Source: JBGVMW01 sp045125095 (GTDB lineage: Bacteria > Bacillota > Clostridia > Lachnospirales > Lachnospiraceae). Taken from it: a stretch of 32,725 nt of DNA. The notes below the pieces were generated by a model. It saw nothing but the letters and a program-made list of their open reading frames with translations. It searched no databases and was not told the origin of the DNA. The stretch is from NCBI GenBank assembly GCA_045125095.1, contig JBGVMW010000195.1, positions 1-32,725 of the forward strand. Direction: 5' to 3'. Position numbers and translations under genes: made by a program. This document shows, one piece after another, positions 18,515 to 25,476 of the stretch. Positions within the stretch are counted from its first letter, which is position 1. Every line of letters begins with the position of its first letter.

Positions 18515-18979
18515 ATGGAACAGGGACAGATAAAAAGTACACAGGAGCAACCGAAAAAAACAATTACCAAATCGGTTGCTTCACTGGAACAAAATGTAGA
18601 AATGACGGATTTAACAAAAGAGAGAAAGTTGATTCGGACGCCAAGAAGTAAAAAGTATGTTAAGATAATGAAACAAATAGACCAGTTAACAAAACAGGAC
18701 GAAGAAATAATAGAGATGGTAAAGTCTATGCCTGTAAATAATAAGTTGCTTGGAATTTTGTCTGCATGCCAGATTGAAGGCTGTATCATCCACGCCATAG
18801 ATAAATTTGGAAACATATTGGAGCATTATCGTTCGATAGAAGAAATGCCGGAAGAATTAAGAGAGGGATATCAGGTATATTTAGAGCATACCAATTGTGC
18901 ATCCATAGAAGTGTATACCAATAATATTTGTGTTATTTATAGTGATGGCATTGTAAAATTTGTGGACCGTTCCAACTAA
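18515..18979 (+). CDS. Hypothetical protein of the Hsp70/AAA+/Sel1 unit
   Basis: I do not recognise this 154-residue protein. The first 45 residues are polar and probably disordered, rich in Gln, Lys and Thr. Residues 40-72 are a basic, Lys-rich helix (RSKKYVKIMKQIDQLTKQDE). The remaining 80 residues look folded, with an alternating helix/strand pattern and motifs LLGILSACQIEGCIIHAIDKFG and CASIEVYTNNICVIYSDG. It has no signal peptide, membrane helix or catalytic motif. AGGAGGAAA 5 to 6 bases before the ATG is a strong ribosome binding site. Being last in the unit, 26 bases after the Sel1 gene, it may be an adaptor, regulator or client; the folded half could be a small sensor-like domain. That is only inference. 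Confidence 0.82.
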   Translation: MEQGQIKSTQEQPKKTITKSVASLEQNVEMTDLTKERKLIRTPRSKKYVKIMKQIDQLTKQDEEIIEMVKSMPVNNKLLGILSACQIEGCIIHAIDKFGNILEHYRSIEEMPEELREGYQVYLEHTNCASIEVYTNNICVIYSDGIVKFVDRSN

Positions 18980-19047
18980 AATACGATGTACTCTTAACCT
19001 TTCCGGCATGATATAACTGAATATTGATATTTTGGCTAAATACCTTA

Positions 19048-19076
19048 AAAATGTCGAGAAATCGGCATTTTTTTCT
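19048..19076 (+). terminator. Terminator closing the Hsp70/AAA+/Sel1 unit
   Basis: AAAATGTCG (19048-19056) pairs with CGGCATTTT (19063-19071, one G-T pair) around a 6-base loop, followed by a run of T. It lies 68 bases after the stop of the 154-residue gene. Confidence 0.82.
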
Positions 19077-19141
19077 TTATCAAATATAGAATGATTTGGC
19101 ACAATTTAGTTATGTACATAAGTAAATGCGAGGTGCTGAAT

Positions 19142-19337
19142 ATGATTAGAAAAGATATCGTTTGTAGAGCGACCGGAAGGTGTGGAAATGGCTGGGTATG
19201 GTCATGCAAAGGAAGACAGCAGCGTTCCACAGGTGAATATATGGTCTTATGGCAAAACAGAAAAAATCTATGGACAATTTGGAATTACTGAAAGCTATAT
19301 CAACAAGGTTGCAGATGGGATGAATTTGAAGGTTTAG
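19142..19337 (+). pseudogene. Small frameshifted reading frame, unknown product
   Basis: An ATG at 19142 behind GAGGTG reads MIRKDIV and then enters an unnatural Arg/Trp-rich frame. One base out of phase, from about 19160 to the TAG at 19335-19337, the sequence reads like a real protein (PEGVEMAGYGHAKEDSSVPQ, then VNIWSYGKTEKIYGQFG). The total, 196 bases, is one more than a multiple of three. Removing one T from the GTTT at about 19159-19162 would give a single 64-residue frame. An alternative start for the second half is the ATG at 19188, with GGAAGG upstream, giving 49 residues. I do not recognise the protein. It may be a decayed gene, a sequencing error or a small intact gene using the inner start. 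Confidence 0.4.
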
Positions 19338-19422
19338 TTATAATATTATACGTTTTCTTTTCCATACGCGCAACTCCAAAATAATAAAATGGCTCCAAAT
19401 GACACGAAAATGAATCATGGAA

Positions 19423-19536
19423 ATGATAGAATGGTCTTTTGTGTTTGTAATTCAGTTGCCGAAGAATTCTTTACAAAAAGTGTGGGAAATGTTGAAAAAG
19501 GAGCCTGTTTGTGATACACTTATCGAGTTGTACTGA
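19423..19536 (+). CDS. Possible small ORF or gene remnant, 37 residues
   Basis: The frame from ATG 19423 to TGA 19536 reads like natural protein (LPKNSLQKVWEMLKKEPVCD) but has no convincing ribosome binding site. It could be the C-terminal remnant of a lost gene. The rest of 19338-19593 holds a TATAATATTATA palindrome (19339-19350) and nothing else I can support. Confidence 0.2.
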   Translation: MIEWSFVFVIQLPKNSLQKVWEMLKKEPVCDTLIELY

Positions 19537-19629
19537 GGTCTTTCGTTATTGGTTTGAAATAGGTACATAACCAAATAGAAAATACAAAAGCCTGTGAAAT
19601 CAAGGGTTTTTAAGGAGGAATATAGAAAA

Positions 19630-20727
19630 ATGAAATTAGGAATCGTCGGATTACCAAATGTAGGAAAAAGTACATTATTTAACTCATTAACAAAAGCAGG
19701 TGCAGAATCAGCCAATTACCCATTCTGTACCATCGATCCAAACGTGGGCATTGTTACTGTACCAGATGAAAGATTAAAGCTGTTAGGTGATATGTACAGC
19801 TCGAAGAAAGTGACGCCGGCAGTCATCGAATTCGTTGATATTGCAGGTCTTGTAAAGGGTGCATCAAAAGGCGAAGGGTTAGGAAACCAGTTCCTGGCAA
19901 ACATCCGTGAAGTAGATGCCATTGTACATGTGGTACGTTGCTTTGAAGATACCAATGTCGTTCATGTAGATGGAAGTGTGAACTCTATCCGTGACATCGA
20001 TACCATTAATTTAGAATTGATTTTCTCTGATATTGAAGTGTTAGACCGTCGCTATGCGAAGGCAGTAAAGAGTGCAAGAAATGATAAGAGCTTTGCAAAA
20101 GAAGTAGCATTGATTGAGCGTTTGAAGGCACACTTAGAAAATGGTAAATTAGCAAAAGGCTTCCAGACAGAGGATGATGACGAAGCAGAATTAATGGCGT
20201 CCTTTAACTTATTGACAGACAAGCCGGTTATTTTCGCAGCAAATGTAAGCGAAGAAGATTTAGCAGATGATGGTGCGAACAATGAAAATGTAAAGGTAGT
20301 TCGCGAGTTTGCAGCAGAAAATGACAGCGAAGTATTTGTAATCTGTGCGCAGATTGAGCAGGAGATTGCAGAGCTGGATGATGAAGAAAAGCAGATGTTC
20401 TTAGAAGAATTAGGCTTAGAAGAATCCGGTCTTGAAAAATTAATCAAGGCAAGCTATAAACTGTTAGGATTAATCAGTTATCTGACTGCCGGAGAAGATG
20501 AAACTCGTGCATGGACCATTAAGATAGGTACAAAAGCACCACAGGCAGCAGGTAAGATTCACACAGACTTTGAGAGAGGATTTATCCGCGCAGAAGTAGT
20601 AAACTATCAGGATTTATTAGACTGCCAGTCTTACAGTGGCGCAAAGGACAAAGGTCTGGTGCGTTTAGAGGGAAAAGAGTATGTGGTAAAAGACGGCGAT
20701 GTAATTTTATTCCGTTTTAATGTATAA
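19630..20727 (+). CDS. ychF: Redox-regulated ATPase YchF (OLA1 family)
   Basis: An Obg-family P-loop protein that prefers ATP and binds ribosomes; linked to translation and oxidative stress responses. The 365 residues start KLGIVGLPNVGKSTLFNSL (G1), followed by G3 DIAGLVKGASKGEGLGNQFL, a coiled-coil insert and the family's altered G4 motif NVSE in place of NKxD, which explains the loss of GTP specificity. A C-terminal TGS domain (about 278-362) ends in VKDGDVILFRFNV. The start is the ATG at 19630 with AAGGAGG upstream; a start at 19594 would lie before that site. It is a single gene, separate from the unit upstream and from the dcw cluster downstream. Confidence 0.96.
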   Translation: MKLGIVGLPNVGKSTLFNSLTKAGAESANYPFCTIDPNVGIVTVPDERLKLLGDMYSSKKVTPAVIEFVDIAGLVKGASKGEGLGNQFLANIREVDAIVHVVRCFEDTNVVHVDGSVNSIRDIDTINLELIFSDIEVLDRRYAKAVKSARNDKSFAKEVALIERLKAHLENGKLAKGFQTEDDDEAELMASFNLLTDKPVIFAANVSEEDLADDGANNENVKVVREFAAENDSEVFVICAQIEQEIAELDDEEKQMFLEELGLEESGLEKLIKASYKLLGLISYLTAGEDETRAWTIKIGTKAPQAAGKIHTDFERGFIRAEVVNYQDLLDCQSYSGAKDKGLVRLEGKEYVVKDGDVILFRFNV

Positions 20728-20747
20728 TTGTAACTTGTTAAAATACG

Positions 20748-20774
20748 GACTGTGCTGTACAGCATAGCATAGTC
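20748..20774 (+). other. Hairpin after ychF
   Basis: GACTGTGCT (20748-20756) pairs with AGCATAGTC (20766-20774, one G-T pair). No T-run follows, so it is not a classic terminator. It may protect the 3' end of the message. A separate 7-3-7 palindrome, TATGAATGTAATTCATA, lies at 20805-20821 and could be an operator. Confidence 0.45.
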
Positions 20775-20835
20775 TATATGAAAACGTGGATGTTTGTTTG
20801 TCGTTATGAATGTAATTCATAGTGATGTATAAAAT

Positions 20836-21009
20836 TGGGATTTCCCTCCACTTATGCGATATAAATTGTTGAAAAGTAACTGCTCAGGCAGGTTGAAGCA
20901 TTTACTGCTGAGACCGTAAGAAAATGATACGATAAGCAAAAATCCCATCGCAGAAAGCGATTCTAAATGGATTTTTGCCTCGTAATTATGAAGGTACTGA
21001 ATAATTACG
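20836..21009 (+). ncRNA. Candidate structured RNA between ychF and mraZ
   Basis: Several stems nest here. TGGGATTT (20836-20843) pairs with AAATCCCA (20940-20947). CTTATgCG (20851-20858) pairs with CGATAAG (20930-20936). CTCAGgCAG (20883-20891) pairs with CTGCTGAG (20905-20912). The result is a rod with a large internal bubble. The first stem competes with a perfect 10-bp alternative, GCAAAAATCC (20936-20945) with GGATTTTTGC (20969-20978), which encloses ATCGC/GCGAT. A further stem CGTAATTAT/ATAATTACG spans 20981-21009. A strong terminator follows. It matches no riboswitch family I know. It could be a small RNA or the ychF 3' region; I see no firm promoter. Confidence 0.4.
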
Positions 21010-21032
21010 TTGAAAATAAAAATATTGTGCAG

Positions 21033-21069
21033 AAAAAGCTCCGTATCTATTGAAATACGGGGCTTTTTT
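21033..21069 (+). terminator. Rho-independent terminator between ychF and mraZ
   Basis: AAAAAGCTCCGTAT (21033-21046) pairs with ATACGGGGCTTTTT (21055-21068) with one G-T pair, and the stem runs into the T tail. It is the first strong stop after ychF, so the structured region upstream is probably on a transcript that ends here. Confidence 0.88.
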
Positions 21070-21188
21070 GTATACCGGAAAAATGTACAGTTTGTTGCGG
21101 AGTGGTATGCATGAGATTTCCTGGTATATAAAAATAGGATGCGCACGAATCTGAGAGGAGGGTGTACTGCGTGCCGGATTCGCCGTGG

Positions 21189-21250
21189 CAAAGCGTGCAA
21201 GCGCATATTGGCTGGCTGAATTCGCGAGGGCGTGCTTGCACGCTTTGTTC
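21189..21250 (+). repeat. Palindromic 36-bp repeat, copy 2, with flanking inverted arm
   Basis: Bases 21215-21250 repeat 5016-5051 with one change. Here the unit is also bounded by GCTGAA and TTCAGC, giving an outer stem. Upstream, CAAAGCGTGCAAGC (21189-21202) is the exact reverse complement of 21234-21247, so a 14-bp stem can form instead. The stretch 21070-21306 contains no convincing gene, only a good AGGAGGG (21156-21162) before a 35-codon frame. Confidence 0.75.
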
Positions 21251-21306
21251 AGCTTTGAAGGTAATAGATTTGTTTTAAGAAAATTATGGAAAATGCCTAT
21301 AGGGGG

Positions 21307-21335
21307 TTGCTATTTTTATTTGTTTCGTTTAAAAT
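21307..21335 (+). promoter_or_regulatory. Promoter of the dcw cluster (Pmra)
   Basis: TTGCTA (21307-21312), a 17-base spacer and TAAAAT (21330-21335) form a good vegetative promoter. The start of transcription would be near 21342, inside the MraZ box array, so MraZ bound there would block RNA polymerase. Confidence 0.8.
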
Positions 21336-21380
21336 GGGGAGAGTAGTGGCGCAAAGTGGAGCGAAATGGTAGAAAGTGGG
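21331..21380 (+). promoter_or_regulatory. MraZ operator: five 10-bp direct repeats
   Basis: Five exact 10-base periods end in a TGG-type core: TGGGG (21335-21339), GTGG (21346-21349), GTGG (21356-21359), ATGG (21366-21369) and GTGG (21376-21379). Most are preceded by AAA or GAA. Known MraZ sites are direct repeats of TGGG in E. coli and of AAAGTG in mycoplasmas, with 10-bp spacing. The array overlaps the -10 box and runs to 10 bases before the mraZ start codon. Autorepression is the expected role. Confidence 0.85.
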
Positions 21381-21389
21381 TGCTTGTGT

Positions 21390-21821
21390 ATGTTCATGGG
21401 TGAATACAATCACACGATTGATACCAAGGGCAGACTAATAATCCCATCGAAATATCGTGACCAGCTTGGTGAAGAATTCGTTCTGACAAAGGGATTAGAG
21501 GGCTGTCTGTTTGTGTACCCAACAAATGCCTGGGAAGAATTCGCAGAATCCCTTGAAAAGTTACCACTTACCAAGAAAGATGCCAGAAAGTATGTACGTT
21601 TTTTTATGTCTGGTGCTGCACAGTGCGAGATGGACAAGCAGGGAAGAATCCTTGTGCCACCTGTTTTGCGCGAATATGCAGGGCTGGATAAAGAAGTGGT
21701 TTTAGCCGGTGTCGGAAAGAGAATAGAGATCTGGGATAAGGCAAAATGGAATGAATGTGCATTAGATGGCGATATGGATGAAATTGCAGAAAATTTAGAA
21801 GACTTAGGAATCGGATTGTAA
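21390..21821 (+). CDS. mraZ: Transcriptional regulator MraZ
   Basis: A DNA-binding protein with two AbrB-like swapped-hairpin domains that oligomerises into a ring and represses its own cell-division operon. The 143 residues begin MFMGEYNHTIDTKGRLIIPSKYRDQLG, the standard family N-terminus. The second domain repeats the signature as CEMDKQGRILVPPVLREYAGL. I chose ATG 21390 because MraZ proteins begin MFMGEY; the ATG at 21366 would lie inside the operator boxes and add 8 residues. No strong Shine-Dalgarno is visible (AGTGGG), so translation may itself be sensitive to the operator region. rsmH follows 21 bases later. Confidence 0.95.
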   Translation: MFMGEYNHTIDTKGRLIIPSKYRDQLGEEFVLTKGLEGCLFVYPTNAWEEFAESLEKLPLTKKDARKYVRFFMSGAAQCEMDKQGRILVPPVLREYAGLDKEVVLAGVGKRIEIWDKAKWNECALDGDMDEIAENLEDLGIGL

Positions 21822-21842
21822 CGAATCCCCATGGAGGACAGA

Positions 21843-22787
21843 ATGGAATTTAAACACAAATCTGTATTATTGGAAGAAACAATTGAATCCCTACAGATAA
21901 AACCGGATGGAATCTATGTGGATGGTACATTAGGTGGTGCAGGTCATTCCTTTGAGATATGCAAGCGCTTATCGGATAAGGGACGACTGATTGGTATTGA
22001 TCAAGATGCGGCCGCCATAGAAGCAGCCAGTGAAAAACTAAAAGATTATATGGCTTGTGTTACGATTGTAAGAAGTAATTACTGTAATATGAAGGCAGAA
22101 CTTCATAAGCTTGGTATCACAGGTGTAGATGGTATCCTGTTAGATTTAGGGGTATCTTCTTATCAGTTAGATACAAGAGAGAGGGGCTTTTCTTATAAAG
22201 AAAATGCACCGCTTGATATGCGTATGGATCAGAGACAGACATTGACTGCCAAAGAAATCATAAATGAATACAGTGAAACAGAATTGTTCCATATCATAAG
22301 AGATTATGGTGAAGATAAATTTGCAAAGAACATAGCCAAACATATATGTATGGCAAGAGGGGAACGTCCAATTGAGACAACCGACCAGTTGACCGAGATT
22401 GTGAAACGTGCCATTCCTGCAAAGATGCGTCAGAATGGTGGACATCCTTCGAAGAGAACCTTTCAGGCAATTCGAATTGCCTGCAATCGAGAGTTAGAAG
22501 TGTTGGAAGATACATTGGACGATATGGTAGAATTACTGAATCCGGGAGGACGTTTGTCAATTATTACGTTTCATTCGTTAGAAGACCGGATTGTAAAAAA
22601 ATGTTTTAAAGAAAAAGAAAATCCATGTACATGCCCACCGAGTTTTCCGGTGTGTGTATGTGGGAAGAAGCCGTTAGGACGTGCTGTCACAAGAAAGCCT
22701 ATCCTACCGGGGGAAAAAGAATTAGAAGAAAATTCCCGCTCGAAAAGCGCAAAGCTGCGAGTGTTTGAAAAAGCTGACAGGGGTTGA
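21843..22787 (+). CDS. rsmH: 16S rRNA (cytosine-1402-N4)-methyltransferase RsmH
   Basis: This enzyme (formerly MraW) methylates N4 of C1402 in the ribosomal P site. The 314 residues include the SAM-binding loop VDGTLGGAGHS (26-36), GIDQDAAAIEAA, LLDLGVSSYQLD, the inserted helical domain and the late motifs HPSKRTFQAIRIACNREL and LSIITFHSLEDRIVK. A cysteine-rich stretch (CTCPPSFPVCVCGKKP) near the C-terminus is typical of Firmicute members. ATG 21843 lies 6 bases after GGAGG; the ATG at 21831 would contain that ribosome binding site and is rejected. The stop lies 19 bases before ftsL. Confidence 0.96.
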   Translation: MEFKHKSVLLEETIESLQIKPDGIYVDGTLGGAGHSFEICKRLSDKGRLIGIDQDAAAIEAASEKLKDYMACVTIVRSNYCNMKAELHKLGITGVDGILLDLGVSSYQLDTRERGFSYKENAPLDMRMDQRQTLTAKEIINEYSETELFHIIRDYGEDKFAKNIAKHICMARGERPIETTDQLTEIVKRAIPAKMRQNGGHPSKRTFQAIRIACNRELEVLEDTLDDMVELLNPGGRLSIITFHSLEDRIVKKCFKEKENPCTCPPSFPVCVCGKKPLGRAVTRKPILPGEKELEENSRSKSAKLRVFEKADRG

Positions 22788-22806
22788 CAAAAAGGAGTGA
22801 ATGGTT

Positions 22807-23271
22807 ATGGAAGAAAGGAAACGACGGATTAAGAGAACAAACAGCCACTTGTATGTATATGGGAATACTGCGCACAAACTGAATGAAGTTCCGCAGAGAG
22901 AAGACCGACAGGGGAGAAAACAGAAGAGAAACACGTTACAGAAACCGTTGCCGAACAGAATGAACTTAGGTTATGTGTTGTTCCTATCAATTGTTACGGT
23001 TGCCATGTTCTATATATGGAGTTCCTATATTCATATTCAGACAGAGGTTGATGAGCGTTTAAGAAACATATCTTCCATGGAAGCTCAGATAGAGAGCTTG
23101 AAACAAACTAATGATACAGAATATGCGAGAATTAACAGCAGTATTGATTTAGATGAAATCAGACGCATAGCAATAGAAGAATTAGGAATGGTATATGCTT
23201 CTAAGGAACAGGTAAAGAATTACGAGGATACGGAAAATGAGTATATGAAACAGTACGAGGAATTACCGTAG
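22807..23271 (+). CDS. ftsL: Cell division protein FtsL
   Basis: A bitopic membrane protein of the divisome that joins FtsB/DivIC and FtsQ/DivIB and helps activate the FtsWI synthase. The 154 residues have a long basic cytoplasmic tail (1-52), one membrane helix (about 56-75) and an extracytoplasmic coiled coil (about 80-110, VDERLRNISSMEAQIESLK). The ending IRRIAIEELGMVYASKEQV is the usual FtsL tail. Two starts fit: ATG 22807 lies 9 bases from AAAGGAG, and ATG 22801 only 3 bases; I prefer the first. A compact terminator-like hairpin directly follows the stop. Confidence 0.88.
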   Translation: MEERKRRIKRTNSHLYVYGNTAHKLNEVPQREDRQGRKQKRNTLQKPLPNRMNLGYVLFLSIVTVAMFYIWSSYIHIQTEVDERLRNISSMEAQIESLKQTNDTEYARINSSIDLDEIRRIAIEELGMVYASKEQVKNYEDTENEYMKQYEELP

Positions 23272-23275
23272 AAGG

Positions 23276-23301
23276 GGCAGGAAATAGTTTCCTGCCTTTT
23301 T
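23276..23301 (+). terminator. Terminator-like hairpin between ftsL and the class B PBP
   Basis: GGCAGGAAA (23276-23284) pairs perfectly with TTTCCTGCC (23288-23296) around a TAG loop, followed by five T. It looks like a true intrinsic terminator in mid-operon, 31 bases before the next start codon. It may lower expression of downstream genes or mark a processing site. Confidence 0.7.
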
Positions 23302-23332
23302 ATATCGTTAAAGCAGTGGAATGGAGAGTCTC

Positions 23333-25405
23333 ATGAGTAACAAACAAAATCAAAAAAACAGAAAAGCAGCCTCTAGAAGTCTTAAGAAAAGAATGCGTCA
23401 GTCTGTGTTTGTAACCTTCATGCAAAAGAAACTTGTAGTGGTGTTTATTATCATACTGGCACTTTTATGTTTTTTAATATATCGTATTTATGCCATTGAA
23501 AAAAACGATGGAGAACAATATAAGCAGAAGGTTCTTTCCCAACCCAATTATACAAGTACCACTCTGGTGGCAAAACGTGGAGATATTCTTGATAGAAGGG
23601 GAACTGTGTTAGCAAACAGTACAGATGTATATAATATTGTACTGGATGCCAGTGTTATGCTGTCTCAGGATGGGAAATATGTGGATGATACCATTAAGGC
23701 ACTGGTAAGTTGTTTTGGTGTGGATGAAGCGGAAGTTCGTACATTTTTATCGGAAAAACCGACATCAAAATATTATGTGCTGAAAAAAATGGTCAGTTAT
23801 GATGATAAATGTGCATTTGAAGAATTAAGCACAGCAGAATATAAGAAAGCGAACCCGGATGCGTATCCCAATGGAATAAAAGGAGTCTGGTTTGAAAAAG
23901 AATATGTGCGTAATTATCCGAATAACACATTGGCATGCGATGTTATCGGCTTCACATTAGGCACCGGTACAGAAGGATATTTTGGATTGGAAGAATATTA
24001 TAATGATGAACTGACTGGTGTCAATGGCAGGGAATATGGATATTTAAATAATGATTCTGATTTGGAGCGAACGGTAAAGCCGGCAGTAAACGGTAACAAT
24101 CTGGTTACTACTATTGATGCGAACATTCAAAGTATTGTGGAGAAATATATTAAGCAATTTAATGACGAATACCGTGGGGCATATCGAAAAGAGGATGATG
24201 GTAGTACAAACACGGCGGTTATGGTTATGAATCCGAATAATGGTGAGATTCTGGCTATGGCAAGTTACCCTTTTTTTGATTTGAATAATCCAAGAGAAAT
24301 CGATGGGTTAGAAGGACTTTCGGATGAAGAAGTGGTGGAAGTCTTGAATAAACGATGGAGAAATTTCTGTTTATCCGACACCTTTGAACCGGGTTCTACT
24401 GCGAAGCCATTGACGGTTGCCTGTGGAATTGATACAGGAAAAATCACAGGAAACGAAACGTTTTTCTGTGATGGAGTACAGAGTGTAGGTGGTCATAATA
24501 TTCGATGTGTGAATCGTAATGGACATGGTGAGGAGACCATTGGTCTGGCAATTTCAAAATCATGTAATGATGTACTGATGCAGATTGCAGAGAAAATTGG
24601 AGTGGATACCTTTGCAGACTACCAGAAAATCTTTGGAGTAGGTGATAAGACAGGAATTGATCTTCCGGGTGAAGCATCTGGTATTTATTTTACCAAAGAA
24701 AAAATGGGAGCTACGGATTTGGCAACTAACTCATTTGGACAGAACTTTACGGTTACTATGGTGCAGATGGCAGCAGCAACCTCATCATTGATTAATGGTG
24801 GTTATTATTATCAGCCTCATGTGGTGAAAAAAATAACAACAGCCAATGGCGGTACTGTGCGCAATATAGATGGGACCTTGATAAAGCAGACAATATCTGG
24901 TGAAACCAGTGATATGGTAAAACAATATTTGTATGAAACAGTTGCAACTGGTACAGCGAAAACTGCAAAAGTACCCGGATACTCCATGGGAGGTAAAACA
25001 GGTACGGCGGAAAAGTTAGGTCGTAATAAAGAGGATTATGTGGTATCCTTCATAGGTTATGCACCTGCTGACAATCCAGAGGTGCTTATCTACGTTGTTA
25101 TTGATGAGCCGAATGTGGAAGACCAGGCACACAGTACCTATGCGCAGGAGTTGGCGAAAAGAATTATGACAGAAGTATTGCCATACATGAATATTTTCCC
25201 TACGGAAGATTTTTCTATGGAAGATTTAGATTATATAAGTACTACATCAGGAGATGCAGTGGCTACCACAAGTGGAGATGCAGAAGGTGGACATGCGATT
25301 GATGATACAGATATATCGTCACTTGTAAATCAGGCAATATTGCATATGTATGAAAATTCTGTTGGTACTTCGTCAGGAGATGCGGAAGATAAAAAGGAAG
25401 AATAA
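23333..25405 (+). CDS. ftsI: Class B penicillin-binding protein, division transpeptidase (FtsI/PBP2B-like)
   Basis: Cross-links septal peptidoglycan as the transpeptidase partner of FtsW. The 690 residues comprise a basic cytoplasmic tail, a signal anchor (about 33-53), a pedestal domain beginning KRGDILDRRGTVLAN, and the penicillin-binding domain. Its catalytic motifs are SxxK at Ser355-Lys358 (GSTAK), SxN at 410-412 (SCN) and KTG at 555-557. There is no PASTA domain. Instead the C-terminus is a low-complexity acidic tail with three copies of a TSGDA/SSGDA motif. ATG 23333 follows GGAGAG; the ATG at 23321 precedes that site. spoVD follows 71 bases downstream. Confidence 0.93.
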   Translation: MSNKQNQKNRKAASRSLKKRMRQSVFVTFMQKKLVVVFIIILALLCFLIYRIYAIEKNDGEQYKQKVLSQPNYTSTTLVAKRGDILDRRGTVLANSTDVYNIVLDASVMLSQDGKYVDDTIKALVSCFGVDEAEVRTFLSEKPTSKYYVLKKMVSYDDKCAFEELSTAEYKKANPDAYPNGIKGVWFEKEYVRNYPNNTLACDVIGFTLGTGTEGYFGLEEYYNDELTGVNGREYGYLNNDSDLERTVKPAVNGNNLVTTIDANIQSIVEKYIKQFNDEYRGAYRKEDDGSTNTAVMVMNPNNGEILAMASYPFFDLNNPREIDGLEGLSDEEVVEVLNKRWRNFCLSDTFEPGSTAKPLTVACGIDTGKITGNETFFCDGVQSVGGHNIRCVNRNGHGEETIGLAISKSCNDVLMQIAEKIGVDTFADYQKIFGVGDKTGIDLPGEASGIYFTKEKMGATDLATNSFGQNFTVTMVQMAAATSSLINGGYYYQPHVVKKITTANGGTVRNIDGTLIKQTISGETSDMVKQYLYETVATGTAKTAKVPGYSMGGKTGTAEKLGRNKEDYVVSFIGYAPADNPEVLIYVVIDEPNVEDQAHSTYAQELAKRIMTEVLPYMNIFPTEDFSMEDLDYISTTSGDAVATTSGDAEGGHAIDDTDISSLVNQAILHMYENSVGTSSGDAEDKKEE

Positions 25406-25476
25406 GTTTTCCTGACGACACATAGTTTTTCTCTTTTCTTAATAGATTATAGTAATACGCTTTAGGAGAGAAAACG

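Noticed and set aside
19091..19291. 66-residue frame starting at 19091
   Set aside because: Rich in Trp, Arg and Cys, and it continues out of phase with the protein-like sequence; better read as part of the frameshifted small gene.
20836..20990. SAM, purine, c-di-GMP or T-box riboswitch in the ychF-mraZ gap
   Set aside because: None of the conserved core motifs of these families is present, and the region ends in its own terminator far from the mraZ promoter.
21171..21278. A 35-codon frame after AGGAGGG, starting GTG
   Set aside because: Its second half is the translated palindromic repeat, which explains the open frame; no protein-like composition.
25406..25476. Sporulation (sigma-E type) promoter before spoVD
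   Set aside because: No convincing -35/-10 pair of that type; only a generic A/T-rich stretch.
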